This document shows positions 50,383 through 59,155 of a stretch of DNA of 64,000 nucleotides, piece after piece. The DNA is from Candidatus Saccharimonadota bacterium. Its GTDB lineage: Bacteria; Patescibacteriota; Saccharimonadia; Saccharimonadales; Saccharimonadaceae. The stretch is from the NCBI GenBank assembly GCA_905372095.1, contig CAJPNK010000004.1:1-64000 (forward strand), given 5' to 3'. The position numbers and the translations under genes were made by a program. A model generated the notes under the pieces. That model had not been told where the DNA came from and did not search any database. It saw only the letters and a list, made by a program, of their open reading frames with translations. Position 1 is the first letter of the stretch. The number at the start of each line of letters is the position of its first letter.

Positions 50383-51509
50383 TGAAGCGATTAGTGCGCC
50401 GCGCGTCGCGCAGCGGTTATCAGGAACTTGCTAAACCGTTGCTTTTTCGACAACACCCAGACAAAGCGCATGAGGGCATGATTAAAGCGGCGCGAGCACT
50501 GCACCGAGTGCGCGGCGAGAATATTTTGCGGGTGTGGAATTATCGCAATTCGCGGCTAGAGCAGGAGATTTTAGGCCTAAAATTCAAGAATCCGCTAGGA
50601 ATGTCAGCTGGGCTGGACAAGAACTTCGACTTGCCGCCAATAGCTAAACGGATTGGCTTAGGTTTCGAAATTGGCGGTTCGACTACTGCACAGGTTTGTG
50701 CTGGTAATCCGCGGCCGTGGTTTCGCCGCTTACCGAGCGAGAAATCGATTGTAGTTAACGTCGGCTTGGCAAATAACGGAGTCGCTCGCAATATACAACG
50801 GATTAAGAGGTATCCGCGGCGGCTGTGGCGCGATTTCCCGTTGAGTGTGTCAGTTGCTAAAACCAATAACCCCGAAAATGTTAGCGATAGCGAAGCGATT
50901 GCCGACTATTGCCAAAGTTTGCGCCAGCTAGAGGCAGCTGGTTGCGCGCCGTTGTACGAAATCAATATTAGCTGTCCGAATACTTATGGTGGCGAGCCGT
51001 TTACGACGCCAGCGCGGCTGGATAAATTATTGACGGCGGTAGATGACTTGCGTTTAACACGGCCAATTTTCGTTAAGATGCCGACAGACAAAAAGTGGCC
51101 GGAATTTATGAAGCTGCTAGCAGTAATTGATCGGCATGAGATTGCTGGCTTAACGATTGGTAATCTAGTCAAGGACCGCTCAGCGCTGCGTAATTCAAAA
51201 TTGCTGGATAACGAGATCAGGGGAAATCTCAGCGGCCAGCCGGCGCGGGAGCTTACTACTGGCTTAATTTTCAAAACTTATGCCAAATACCGCGATCGTT
51301 TTGTGATTATCGGTGTCGGCGGCGTGTTTACTGCCGAGGATGCTTACGAGAAGATTTGTGCTGGTGCGAGTCTGGTGGCTATGGTGACGGCGCTAATGTT
51401 TGAGGGGCCGCAGGTTGTCGGCGAAATTAACGAAGGCCTGGTTAAGTTGCTCGATCGCGATGGCTTTCAGAATATTACTGAGGCGATTGGTAGCGCTCAC
51501 CATGGCTAA
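50382..51509 (+). CDS. pyrD: Dihydroorotate dehydrogenase, class 2 (quinone)
   Basis: 375 residues from ATG 50382 (TGATG overlap with serS, GAGGAG upstream); a GTG one codon earlier is less likely. FMN barrel with NPLGMSAGLDKNF (about 65-77), FEIGGSTTAQVCAGNPRPWFRR (about 90-111), NISCPNTYGGEPF (about 190-202), and IGVGGVFTAEDAYEKICAGASLV (about 305-327). The N-terminal helix with LLFR typifies membrane-associated class 2. No other pyrimidine-pathway gene is in the window. Confidence 0.93.
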   Translation: MKRLVRRASRSGYQELAKPLLFRQHPDKAHEGMIKAARALHRVRGENILRVWNYRNSRLEQEILGLKFKNPLGMSAGLDKNFDLPPIAKRIGLGFEIGGSTTAQVCAGNPRPWFRRLPSEKSIVVNVGLANNGVARNIQRIKRYPRRLWRDFPLSVSVAKTNNPENVSDSEAIADYCQSLRQLEAAGCAPLYEINISCPNTYGGEPFTTPARLDKLLTAVDDLRLTRPIFVKMPTDKKWPEFMKLLAVIDRHEIAGLTIGNLVKDRSALRNSKLLDNEIRGNLSGQPARELTTGLIFKTYAKYRDRFVIIGVGGVFTAEDAYEKICAGASLVAMVTALMFEGPQVVGEINEGLVKLLDRDGFQNITEAIGSAHHG

Positions 51510-51513
51510 ATGC

Positions 51514-51519
51514 TATAAT
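51514..51519 (+). promoter_or_regulatory. -10 element of hpf
   Basis: TATAAT with upstream TGC, 35 bases before GTG 51555, with GAAAGGGG in the leader. Confidence 0.55.
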
Positions 51520-51554
51520 TAAAATACATTATCGGTTTAACGAAAGGGGTCAAA

Positions 51555-51932
51555 GTGATTGCAGATATTGATATAACTGGCGTAGGCGGCTACGTTTTGG
51601 ATGAACCGACGAGAAAGTATATTAGCAAGAAAATCGGCAGATTAGATCGCTTAGTGACGCGGCATGCTCGTAAAACTATGAGCGCTTCGGTGAAAATCGA
51701 GGAAGTCAATCGCGATAACGGCAACAAATATGAAGTCGAAGTGATTATTAACGTGCCGGATCAGGTTATCAAAGCCAAAGATTCGACAATGAACGTTATG
51801 GCGGCAACTGACATCGTCGAGCGCAAGCTAGCCGGGCAGCTTCGCAAGTATAAGCAAAATTTGTTAGCTCACGTCGGCCGGCGCGATATACTGGCGCGGT
51901 TCAAACGCGGTTTTGACCGCGAAACGCAGTAG
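51555..51932 (+). CDS. hpf: Ribosome hibernation promoting factor, short form
   Basis: 125 residues, GTG start after GAAAGGGG. The RaiA/HPF beta-alpha fold has IDITGVGGYVLDEPTRKYISKKIGRLDRL, then SASVKIEEVN and the C-terminal AATDIVERKLAGQLRKYKQ helix. No long-form dimerisation domain. It inactivates ribosomes under starvation. hpf next to secA is a common arrangement in other bacteria too. Confidence 0.93.
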   Translation: MIADIDITGVGGYVLDEPTRKYISKKIGRLDRLVTRHARKTMSASVKIEEVNRDNGNKYEVEVIINVPDQVIKAKDSTMNVMAATDIVERKLAGQLRKYKQNLLAHVGRRDILARFKRGFDRETQ

Positions 51933-51950
51933 TGATTTAGTAGCAGCCTC

Positions 51951-51995
51951 TTCCAAAACTCCCCAAAAACAGTTATAATTAGGGGAGTTTTTGGA
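51951..51995 (+). terminator. Terminator of hpf overlapping the promoter of secA
   Basis: TTCCAAAACTCCCC (51951-51964) pairs with GGGGAGTTTTTGGAA (51982-51995, one bulged T), and the GC core is followed by T5. The 17-base loop contains TATAAT (51974-51979), the likely -10 of secA, so one element both ends hpf transcripts and starts secA. Confidence 0.7.
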
Positions 51996-52026
51996 AAATA
52001 CCTGAAAGTGAGGGAAATTTGACGTT

Positions 52027-54660
52027 ATGGCGATAACACAACAGAAGGTGCTGACGAAGGTTTTTGGTGACCCGCAGAAGCGGATTTTGCGGCGTTTACA
52101 AAAGAAAGTCGACGAAATTAATGCACTTGGCCCGAAGTACAAGAAATTATCTGACGAGGAATTGGCTGGCCAAACCGATGTTTTGCGCAAGCGTTTGCAG
52201 AAGAAATCTGTGACACTTGATACGATTTTGCCAGACGCTTTTGCGGTGGTACGCGAGATGGCTGATCGGACAATCGGCGAGCGCCATTACGATGTGCAGC
52301 TGATTGGTTCGATGGTGTTGCATGAGGGTAGCGTGGCCGAGTTGAAGACTGGCGAGGGTAAAACTTTGATGTCGACGTTAGCAGCCTACTTGAATGCGCT
52401 CGAAGGTAAAGGCGTACATGTTGTGACTGTCAATGATTATCTAGCGCAGCGCGATGCTGGCTGGATGGGGCAAATTTATAATGCGTTAGGTTTATCGACC
52501 GGCGTGATCATCAATGAGACTTCATTCTTATACGACGAAAATTATAACAACGAGGCGCATACTGATCCGCGCATGAAGAAGCTTCGTCCGTGCACCCGTA
52601 AAGAAGCTTACCAGGCAGATATTACCTATGGTACTAATAATGAATTCGGCTTTGATTATTTGCGCGACAACATGGTTAACGATATCGAGCTGGTGCGCCA
52701 GCGCGATTTGAATTTTGCGATTGTCGATGAGGTGGACTCGATTTTAATCGATGAGGCGCGGACGCCGCTAATTATTAGTGCGCCGGCCGCTGAAAATCCT
52801 GATAGCTATTATCAATTTGCCAAGATTGCGGCGAAGTTGACGCCAGAAGATTATACCTTGGAAGAGAAGCGCAAGCAGGTTGCTCTTACTGACGAAGGCG
52901 TCGAGAAGGTTCAAAAAATGCTGGGTATAAAAAACTTATACACGCCAGAGTATGTGCGAAGCGTCTACCACATGGATCAAGCCTTGCGGGCTCAGACATT
53001 ATTCAAGCGTGACAAGGATTACGTGGTGACGAATGACGGCGAGGTGATAATCGTTGACGAGCACACTGGTCGGCTCAAGCAAGGCAACCGTTATAGCGAA
53101 GGCTTGCACCAGGCGATTGAAGCCAAAGAAGGCGTACCAGTGCTGCAGGAAAGCATGACGCTGGCGACAATTTCTTTCCAGAATTACTTCCGTTTGTACA
53201 AGAAACTTAGCGGCATGACCGGTACTGCTTTCACTGAGGCTGAAGAGTTTCAACAAATTTATTCGCTTGACGTAGTGGTGGTGCCGCCGAACAAACCGAT
53301 TACTCGCCAGGACCATCAGGACTTAATCTACAAGACCGAGAAAGGCAAGCTGAAAGCGGTAGCTCAAGCGATCAAAGAGTATCACGATGAAGGCCGTCCG
53401 GTGTTGGTTGGCTCCGGTTCAATCGCTAAAAACGAAATGATTGCCAAATATTTGGATAGCGAAGGTATTAAGTACGAAATCCTAAATGCCAAGAACAACG
53501 AGCGCGAGGCAGAGATTATCTCGCATGCTGGCGAAAAGGGCGCGATTACGCTAGCCACCAATATTGCTGGGCGCGGCACCGACATCAAACTTGGGCCGGG
53601 CGTCAAAGAGCTGGGCGGTCTAGTGGTTATTGGTTCAGAGCGCCACGAATCGCGCCGAATTGATAATCAGCTGCGCGGCCGCGGCGGCCGGCAGGGAGAC
53701 CCAGGTGACACTCAATTTTACGTTTCGACTGAGGACGATTTGATGCGTATCTTTCAGGGCGAGCGGATTGCTAACGTGCTGGAACGCTTAGGTGTCGATG
53801 AGGAGACAGCGATCCAGAATCGTGCCGTCAGCAAGACATTGGAGGCAGCGCAGAAGCGAGTCGAAGGCTATAACTTTGATACGCGCAAAAATGTTGTTCA
53901 GTACGATAATGTTATTAATCGACATCGCAAAGTTGTTTACACGGTGCGCCGCAAAATCCTTGAAGGCGATAATATCAAACCAGAAATTCAGCGTTTGCTG
54001 CGAGCGATGGTTAATAAATTAACAGAGGTGCCAGCCAAGAACAATCCAAAATTTGTCGAAGAATTCGCAGAGATTATCCCGCTGGAGGTCGACGAAATTG
54101 AAAAAATTGGCGCGATCAAAAAAGATAGTCAGCGCCGCGATAAAGCATTAGCTGCCGCACAAAAAATGTATACAGCCAAAGAAAGAGAGCTTGGCGACGA
54201 TCTAATCCGCGGGGTTGAGCGCGAAGTTTATCTGCAAGTACTTGATACGCTATGGATGCAGCATCTCGAAAACATGCAGCATTTGCGCGAAGGCATTCAC
54301 TGGCGCAGCGTCGGCCAGCGCGACCCGCTGGTTGAATACCGCAGCGAGTCGCAGAAGCTGTTTGATAGCTTGCAAGCGACACTGCGCGAGGAAGTTTTGC
54401 GTGCTATTTATCATGTGCGCGCCACTGACGCTATTAGCCGCGAATCAATTGACGATGACCACCAAACGGAATTGACGAAGCTTGCCGAGACTTCGGTCGA
54501 GCATGGAGTCAACGAAATCACTGGCGGCGAAGAGAATCGCGATCACGATTTCGGCGGTTCAATAAAAAGAGCCGCCTCGACCGCCGAAACTAATCATAGG
54601 CGCAACGTTGCCCGCAAAAAGAAAAAGGCCAAGCGCCAGAATCGAAAAAAGAGCCGCTAG
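52027..54660 (+). CDS. secA: Protein translocase ATPase SecA
   Basis: 877 residues. Walker A KTGEGKTLMST (about 100-110), DEVDSILIDEARTPLIIS (about 235-252), the peptide-binding crosslinking domain, the second helicase half with GRGTDIKLGPGV, QLRGRGGRQGDPG, and the helical scaffold. The C-terminal 40 residues are Lys/Arg-rich (RKKKKAKRQNRKKSR) and lack the Cys zinc motif that binds SecB, consistent with no SecB. The M16 peptidase starts at the next base after the stop. Confidence 0.97.
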   Translation: MAITQQKVLTKVFGDPQKRILRRLQKKVDEINALGPKYKKLSDEELAGQTDVLRKRLQKKSVTLDTILPDAFAVVREMADRTIGERHYDVQLIGSMVLHEGSVAELKTGEGKTLMSTLAAYLNALEGKGVHVVTVNDYLAQRDAGWMGQIYNALGLSTGVIINETSFLYDENYNNEAHTDPRMKKLRPCTRKEAYQADITYGTNNEFGFDYLRDNMVNDIELVRQRDLNFAIVDEVDSILIDEARTPLIISAPAAENPDSYYQFAKIAAKLTPEDYTLEEKRKQVALTDEGVEKVQKMLGIKNLYTPEYVRSVYHMDQALRAQTLFKRDKDYVVTNDGEVIIVDEHTGRLKQGNRYSEGLHQAIEAKEGVPVLQESMTLATISFQNYFRLYKKLSGMTGTAFTEAEEFQQIYSLDVVVVPPNKPITRQDHQDLIYKTEKGKLKAVAQAIKEYHDEGRPVLVGSGSIAKNEMIAKYLDSEGIKYEILNAKNNEREAEIISHAGEKGAITLATNIAGRGTDIKLGPGVKELGGLVVIGSERHESRRIDNQLRGRGGRQGDPGDTQFYVSTEDDLMRIFQGERIANVLERLGVDEETAIQNRAVSKTLEAAQKRVEGYNFDTRKNVVQYDNVINRHRKVVYTVRRKILEGDNIKPEIQRLLRAMVNKLTEVPAKNNPKFVEEFAEIIPLEVDEIEKIGAIKKDSQRRDKALAAAQKMYTAKERELGDDLIRGVEREVYLQVLDTLWMQHLENMQHLREGIHWRSVGQRDPLVEYRSESQKLFDSLQATLREEVLRAIYHVRATDAISRESIDDDHQTELTKLAETSVEHGVNEITGGEENRDHDFGGSIKRAASTAETNHRRNVARKKKKAKRQNRKKSR

Positions 54661-55938
54661 ATGAAACACACAGTAACAGAAGTACGGCTCGACAATGGTT
54701 CGCGTGGGCTGCTTATTGACGTGCCTGGCGCGACGGTGATGAGCTTCCAGTTTCAATTTCGCGCTGGCAACCGCTATGTTGGACGCAAAAATATTTATGA
54801 AACCGCTCATGTGATGGAGCATATGTCGTTTGGCGCTAATGCTAAGTTCTCGAGCGAGCATGCTTACGAAGCAGAATTCACCAAAAATGGCGCGTACCAT
54901 AATGCATGGACAAGCGACTTGTCAATGGTGTATGTGGCTGACTGCGCTGATTTTGAATGGGATCGGATTTTAGAATTGCAGCAAGTGGCGATTTGCCAGC
55001 CGCGCTTTCAGCAAGAATCGCTAGAGGCTGAAAAGGGCAATGTCCGCAGCGAACTAACGGGGTATTTGAACAATCACGGCCGCGTGCTTTGGCCGAAAGT
55101 TCAGCAGCTGCTGGGCGAGGACGTTTATACGTTTTGGCAGCGTTTGCGAACGATTGATAATATCACGCTTGAGGATATTCAGCGTCACCACCAAAAAACT
55201 CACACCTCGGATAATATGCGCTTTGTGATTGCGGGCAAGCTCGACGGCCGGCGCGAGCAGATTAAAAGTATGCTTGAGGGCTGGGAGTTGTCGCGCGGCG
55301 AACGTTTCACAGTACCGCGCGATGTTTTGAAAAAGGCCGCTCCTACCCTTATCAAGCGCAAGGAAGCGACTAATCTGACCTTTGGTTGGAGCATGTCGCT
55401 GCCACGCGAAATCAATGACGCTGAACTAGAGGCAATGTCGTGCTTGAATCATATCTTGACCGGAACGATGCACTCGCGTATCTTCGGTGCCGCTCGCAAA
55501 AAGGGTTTGGCTTATGGCATGTTTAGTGAAGCTAGCGCCGGTTTTTATGATAGTAGCTGGGATTTTGGCGGGCAGGTCAATGTCGAGACCGCTGACCGGC
55601 TTTTCGACATTATCGCCGGCGAAGTGCGAGCGGTGCTTGATGGGAAAATTAGCGAAGAAGAATTGTTGGCGGCGCAGTCCTACGCGCTAGGTCGCCACCA
55701 GATGGGGGCGCAGACAGTCGCGCAGATTAGCAATTTCTATAGCGGGCGTTATTTCGGCGATGGTTTTGTCAAGGATTATGAGCGCGTGCCCGAAGCAATC
55801 CGCAACATCACTCGCGAACGGATGATCGCGACGGCGCGCGAATTCATCGGCGCTAACACCTGGGTGCTGGCTGGCGTCAGCGCTAGCGACCAGAAATCAC
55901 TGACGCGGCTAAATGATAAGCTAGAAAAGCTGTTTTAG
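54661..55938 (+). CDS. M16-family zinc metallopeptidase
   Basis: 425 residues, start ATG directly after the secA stop. Inverted zinc motif HxxEH is His50-x-x-Glu53-His54 (HVMEHMSFG), with the distal Glu in EAEKGNVRSEL (about 125). Two M16 lobes, the second without the motif, as in one-chain M16B proteins. It degrades short peptides and may process exported proteins. It lies in a secA operon, which hints at a link to export. Confidence 0.92.
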   Translation: MKHTVTEVRLDNGSRGLLIDVPGATVMSFQFQFRAGNRYVGRKNIYETAHVMEHMSFGANAKFSSEHAYEAEFTKNGAYHNAWTSDLSMVYVADCADFEWDRILELQQVAICQPRFQQESLEAEKGNVRSELTGYLNNHGRVLWPKVQQLLGEDVYTFWQRLRTIDNITLEDIQRHHQKTHTSDNMRFVIAGKLDGRREQIKSMLEGWELSRGERFTVPRDVLKKAAPTLIKRKEATNLTFGWSMSLPREINDAELEAMSCLNHILTGTMHSRIFGAARKKGLAYGMFSEASAGFYDSSWDFGGQVNVETADRLFDIIAGEVRAVLDGKISEEELLAAQSYALGRHQMGAQTVAQISNFYSGRYFGDGFVKDYERVPEAIRNITRERMIATAREFIGANTWVLAGVSASDQKSLTRLNDKLEKLF

Positions 55939-55954
55939 AATAATTTCAATCAAA

Positions 55955-55994
55955 AGTAAAATGCTCCGCCGCCGACCCAGCGGAGCATTTTACT
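55955..55994. terminator. Bidirectional terminator
   Basis: A perfect 14-bp inverted repeat, AGTAAAATGCTCCG (55955-55968) and its complement (55981-55994), with a 12-base loop, lies between the M16 peptidase and the convergent gene. Confidence 0.85.
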
Positions 55995-55995
55995 C

Positions 55996-56757
55996 TCAAT
56001 TCTGGGTGGGCGACGGAGTTGGTGTTTCCGTCTGGGTCTCCATTGTGCTGTCGGTTGTGCCGACGATCCGATCGTAATCGGATTTGTGGACTCTCATCTC
56101 TACGAACTTACCAGCGTTACCGTTGGCGAGAACCTTCTGAAGGACTCCCGCCAAACCCTCATTTACCGAGGGGGTGATAACGAAGCTTTGTAAGCTTGTG
56201 GTGCACTTCGCAGGCCACCATCCAAATCGAAATGAGGCGTGGCAGTCGCGATCAAATTTCTCGTTCACCTGGTAGCCTGTGGCGGACCACGAGGAGTTAT
56301 CGAGATTGAGCGTCATGGTTGACGCTTCACTATCAGAAATTACGGTGAACTCAATGTTAGCCAGCGGGATCTCGAGGATTTCGCTGGTTCCGTCGTTGCG
56401 ACGGAAGTCAACTAGTAGGGAAGTACCTCCCTGGAATTGTGCTTGTCCACTTACGTGGAATAGTCCGCCGTTCACTGTCATGTTTCCTGATAGCGAGACA
56501 GACTTATCGCCCACAGATAGCGGGTACGGAGTCTCGCTGTCGAGGCCGTAATGCGCTGCAGCCTCTGCGAAGGTTGCAGTTCTTTGCCTTTCGGTGTGCG
56601 GCAAAGAACAACCGTAAACGGCGAGGTTTGCAAACGTGTAGAGCACAATCACGACGAAGGCCGTGATGCTTGCAAATCTGGCGAACCCGTCGTTCTCGTT
56701 AGACGTAACAGTGGCGACACAGATTGCGAGAAAGAATCCAACGATGGTACAAACCAC
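55996..56757 (-). CDS. Unknown membrane-anchored extracytoplasmic protein
   Basis: 253 residues from GTG 56757. Two hydrophobic segments (about 1-19 and 28-48), then a beta-rich extracytoplasmic part (LSGNMTVNGGLFHVSGQAQFQGG, NIEFTVISDSEASTMTLNL) and a Thr/Pro tail (TETPTPSPTQN). Upstream in the same frame lies ATG 56778, TGG, then TAG (56770-56772), with a perfect AAGGAGG six bases before that ATG, and none before the GTG. Codon use (ACC, GTC, CTC, TCG) differs from neighbours. A complete promoter is present. I do not recognise the family. Confidence 0.7.
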   Translation of the reverse strand: MVCTIVGFFLAICVATVTSNENDGFARFASITAFVVIVLYTFANLAVYGCSLPHTERQRTATFAEAAAHYGLDSETPYPLSVGDKSVSLSGNMTVNGGLFHVSGQAQFQGGTSLLVDFRRNDGTSEILEIPLANIEFTVISDSEASTMTLNLDNSSWSATGYQVNEKFDRDCHASFRFGWWPAKCTTSLQSFVITPSVNEGLAGVLQKVLANGNAGKFVEMRVHKSDYDRIVGTTDSTMETQTETPTPSPTQN

Positions 56758-56769
56758 CGCTGTAAGGAG

Positions 56770-56778
56770 CTACCACAT
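56770..56778 (-). other. ATG-TGG-TAG, in frame upstream of the 55996 gene
   Basis: ATG at 56778-56776 has an ideal ribosome site (AGGAAGGAGGG, 6-base spacing), but its third codon is TAG. After TAG four codons reach the GTG. It is either a minimal leader peptide for reinitiation or an amber mutation of the native start. Confidence 0.6.
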
Positions 56779-56843
56779 AGCAGCCCTCCTTCCTATGATA
56801 AACGGAAACGTTCTATCTCTCGCGGGTCGGCGCAAAAGATTAA

Positions 56844-56872
56844 TATATATCAATAAATGATTTTGTTGTCAA
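56844..56872 (-). promoter_or_regulatory. Full sigma-70-type promoter of the 55996 gene
   Basis: On the minus strand TTGACA (56872-56867), 17-base spacer, TATATA (56849-56844). It is the best-formed -35/-10 pair here besides 23207 and 63136. Confidence 0.75.
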
Positions 56873-56916
56873 ATCAACGCGTGAAATATCGGTATTTTAG
56901 CGGGTTAGGCGCGTGC

Positions 56917-56922
56917 TATAAT
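56917..56922 (+). promoter_or_regulatory. -10 element of murD
   Basis: TATAAT with upstream TGC, 7 bases before ATG 56930. No Shine-Dalgarno. Confidence 0.65.
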
Positions 56923-56929
56923 AGTCGTT

Positions 56930-58282
56930 ATGAAGATTATTATCGCTGGTTACGGCATAGAAGGTATATCAAATCTGGTATATTTCCAGCAGAAATTTCC
57001 CGGCGCGGAGTTTGTGGTGACTGACGAGCGTCTGGCGGATAAACTGCCGGCGATTCCGGATGGCGTGAAGCTGATTTCTGGCAAAAATGTCTTCAGTGAA
57101 CAGCTAGACGACGCTGATTTGGTGGTGCGAACGGCCAGTTTGCCACCGCGTAATATAAAAACTAACGGTAAAATTTGGTCGGCGACCAACGAGTTTTTTG
57201 ACAAGTGTCCGGCGCCGATTATCGGCGTGACAGGGACCAAGGGCAAGGGGACGACATGCAGCCTGATTGCCTCGATCTTGCAGCAAGCCGAGCAAACGGT
57301 GCATTTGGTCGGCAATATTGGCGTGCCGGCGCTGGATGTCTTGCCGAATATTAAAAAAACCGACATTGTCGTTTACGAATTGTCTAGTTTTCAGCTGTGG
57401 GATCTAAAAAAATCGCCGCATATTGCGGTGGTGCTAATGATCGAGCCGGATCATTTGAACGTTCACGCGGACTTCGCCGACTACCTCAATGCTAAGAAAA
57501 ATATTCGCCGCCATCAGCGTCTTGGCGATGTTTGTTTATATCACCCAACGAATAAATATTCGCGGGAAGTGGCTGCCGTGCTGCTTGATAAACTGCTAGA
57601 TACAGGTGACGATCATGGCGATACGCTGAGTTTTGCGCAGCGCTACGCTATTCCCGACGATGATCAAGTTTATGTTCAGGACGGCTACTTTTGCGTGCAG
57701 AATCGTCAGATTTGTAGCACCAGTCATTTGCGTTTGCCGGGTGCACATAATCTAGAGAATGCCTGTGCGGCGATGAGCGCGGTGACGAAACTGCCAATCA
57801 CCGTGACTGATGAGCAGTACGCGGCTGGATTAGAGAGTTTTACAGGATTGCCGCATCGCCTAAAATTCGTTGCCGAGAAAAACGGCGTGAAATATTACGA
57901 CGATAGCATTTCGACCACGCCGGGCAGCGCTATCGCCGCGCTAAAAGCTTTCACGGAGCCAAAACTTTTGATTTTGGGCGGCTCCGACAAAGGTGCGGAC
58001 TACGAAAAATTAGCGCAAGAAATCGCTCGCCAGCAGATGCGGGCGGTGATTGTCAACGGCGTTAACGCCGGCAAACTCGCTGAAATCTTGCATAAAAATA
58101 AGGTTTCTTGCCAAGTTATGCAGCTGGAAATGGCGCCAATGCCAATGGTCGTCGAAGCGGCAGCGGGTCTAGCGCAGCCTGGCGACGCGGTGATTCTCAG
58201 CCCGGCGGCCGCCAGCTTTGATATGTTCAAAAGTTACTCGGATCGCGGCGATCAGTTTGTGGCGGCGGTAGAAAAGCTCTAA
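56930..58282 (+). CDS. murD: UDP-N-acetylmuramoylalanine--D-glutamate ligase
   Basis: 450 residues. Adds D-Glu to UDP-MurNAc-L-Ala. N-terminal Rossmann-like UDP domain (IIIAGYGIEGISN), ATP motif GVTGTKGKGTT (about 98-108), VYELSSFQLWDL, LPGAHNLENACAA (about 264-276), and the Mg/ATP C-terminal part (YYDDSISTTPGSAIAAL). murI, which makes the D-Glu, is the convergent neighbour downstream. Confidence 0.96.
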   Translation: MKIIIAGYGIEGISNLVYFQQKFPGAEFVVTDERLADKLPAIPDGVKLISGKNVFSEQLDDADLVVRTASLPPRNIKTNGKIWSATNEFFDKCPAPIIGVTGTKGKGTTCSLIASILQQAEQTVHLVGNIGVPALDVLPNIKKTDIVVYELSSFQLWDLKKSPHIAVVLMIEPDHLNVHADFADYLNAKKNIRRHQRLGDVCLYHPTNKYSREVAAVLLDKLLDTGDDHGDTLSFAQRYAIPDDDQVYVQDGYFCVQNRQICSTSHLRLPGAHNLENACAAMSAVTKLPITVTDEQYAAGLESFTGLPHRLKFVAEKNGVKYYDDSISTTPGSAIAALKAFTEPKLLILGGSDKGADYEKLAQEIARQQMRAVIVNGVNAGKLAEILHKNKVSCQVMQLEMAPMPMVVEAAAGLAQPGDAVILSPAAASFDMFKSYSDRGDQFVAAVEKL

Positions 58283-58363
58283 TCGCGGCAAACCTCCGTC
58301 TCGTACGATAATATAAAGCAAACTTCAGTCTTGCTAGCAGAAGCTAGATGGCGTAGCAGTTAA

Positions 58364-58993
58364 CTAAACAGCGAAATCGCTGATCTGCTTGGCGATGCTT
58401 GCGGTGGGCTCGAGAATGCGGCAATGCGGAAAAAGGCTTTGCAATCGCTTCTCAAGTGCCAGATAATGCGTGCAGCCCAGAATAATAACATCGCTGCCGC
58501 CGGCAACACTGGCCAACACCTCGTCCAGCGCAATATCGCCGGCCAAACCTTGATCAATCATACGCGCCCACGCGCGAGTATCTGGCGCGTCAATTCGAAT
58601 ATCAGAAGCATAATCGCTGATGAGTGTGCGCAGGCGCTGGCTTTGTTTGGTGGCATTTGTCGCTAGCAGGGTAATGCGATGCGATCTGGTCGAGGCAGCG
58701 GCCGATTTGATCATCGGTTCAAAACCAATAAAGCGAACATCTGGATAAAGTTGCTGCAGCTGTTTAAGGGCGTTAGTAGTGGCAGTATTACACGCCAGAA
58801 TGATGATATCGTACGATAATAGCGGCTGAATGGCGGCATTGGTTAGCGCGATAATCTCTTCTGGCGAACGATTGCCATACGGCGCGTGCTTGCGGTCAAT
58901 CGCCATGATATATGAATGTTGCGGCAGTAATTCTTTCAATCGCTTTGCTACAAATTCGCCGCCAGTTCCCGTATCAAATATGCCGATCTTCAT
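58364..58993 (-). CDS. murI: Glutamate racemase
   Basis: 209 residues, shorter than many (about 260). Supplies D-Glu for peptidoglycan. FDTGTGG (about 6-12; the usual Ser is Thr), the catalytic Cys in ACNTAT (about 79-84), the second Cys in GCTHY (about 175-179). It has its own leaderless-type -10 and converges with murD. Confidence 0.93.
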   Translation of the reverse strand: MKIGIFDTGTGGEFVAKRLKELLPQHSYIMAIDRKHAPYGNRSPEEIIALTNAAIQPLLSYDIIILACNTATTNALKQLQQLYPDVRFIGFEPMIKSAAASTRSHRITLLATNATKQSQRLRTLISDYASDIRIDAPDTRAWARMIDQGLAGDIALDEVLASVAGGSDVIILGCTHYLALEKRLQSLFPHCRILEPTASIAKQISDFAV

Positions 58994-58999
58994 ACAAAA

Positions 59000-59005
59000 A
59001 GTATA
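59000..59005 (-). promoter_or_regulatory. -10 element of murI
   Basis: TATACT on the minus strand, 6 bases before ATG 58993. No Shine-Dalgarno. Confidence 0.55.
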
Positions 59006-59101
59006 GCAAAACCGCTGTAACGATATCTACGACAATGCCAGAGCTCGCAGTTTTGGCAGATTTGAAACGCCGAAATTGCTGCTTATTGCTGTTAATGCTG
59101 C

Positions 59102-59107
59102 TATAAT
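59102..59107 (+). promoter_or_regulatory. -10 element of htpX
   Basis: TATAAT 48 bases before ATG 59156. The leader ends in CGGAGGG. Confidence 0.5.
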
Positions 59108-59155
59108 AAGCAGGAATAGGCGCGAGTCTTGAGATAGTATCTAATCGGAGGGTTT

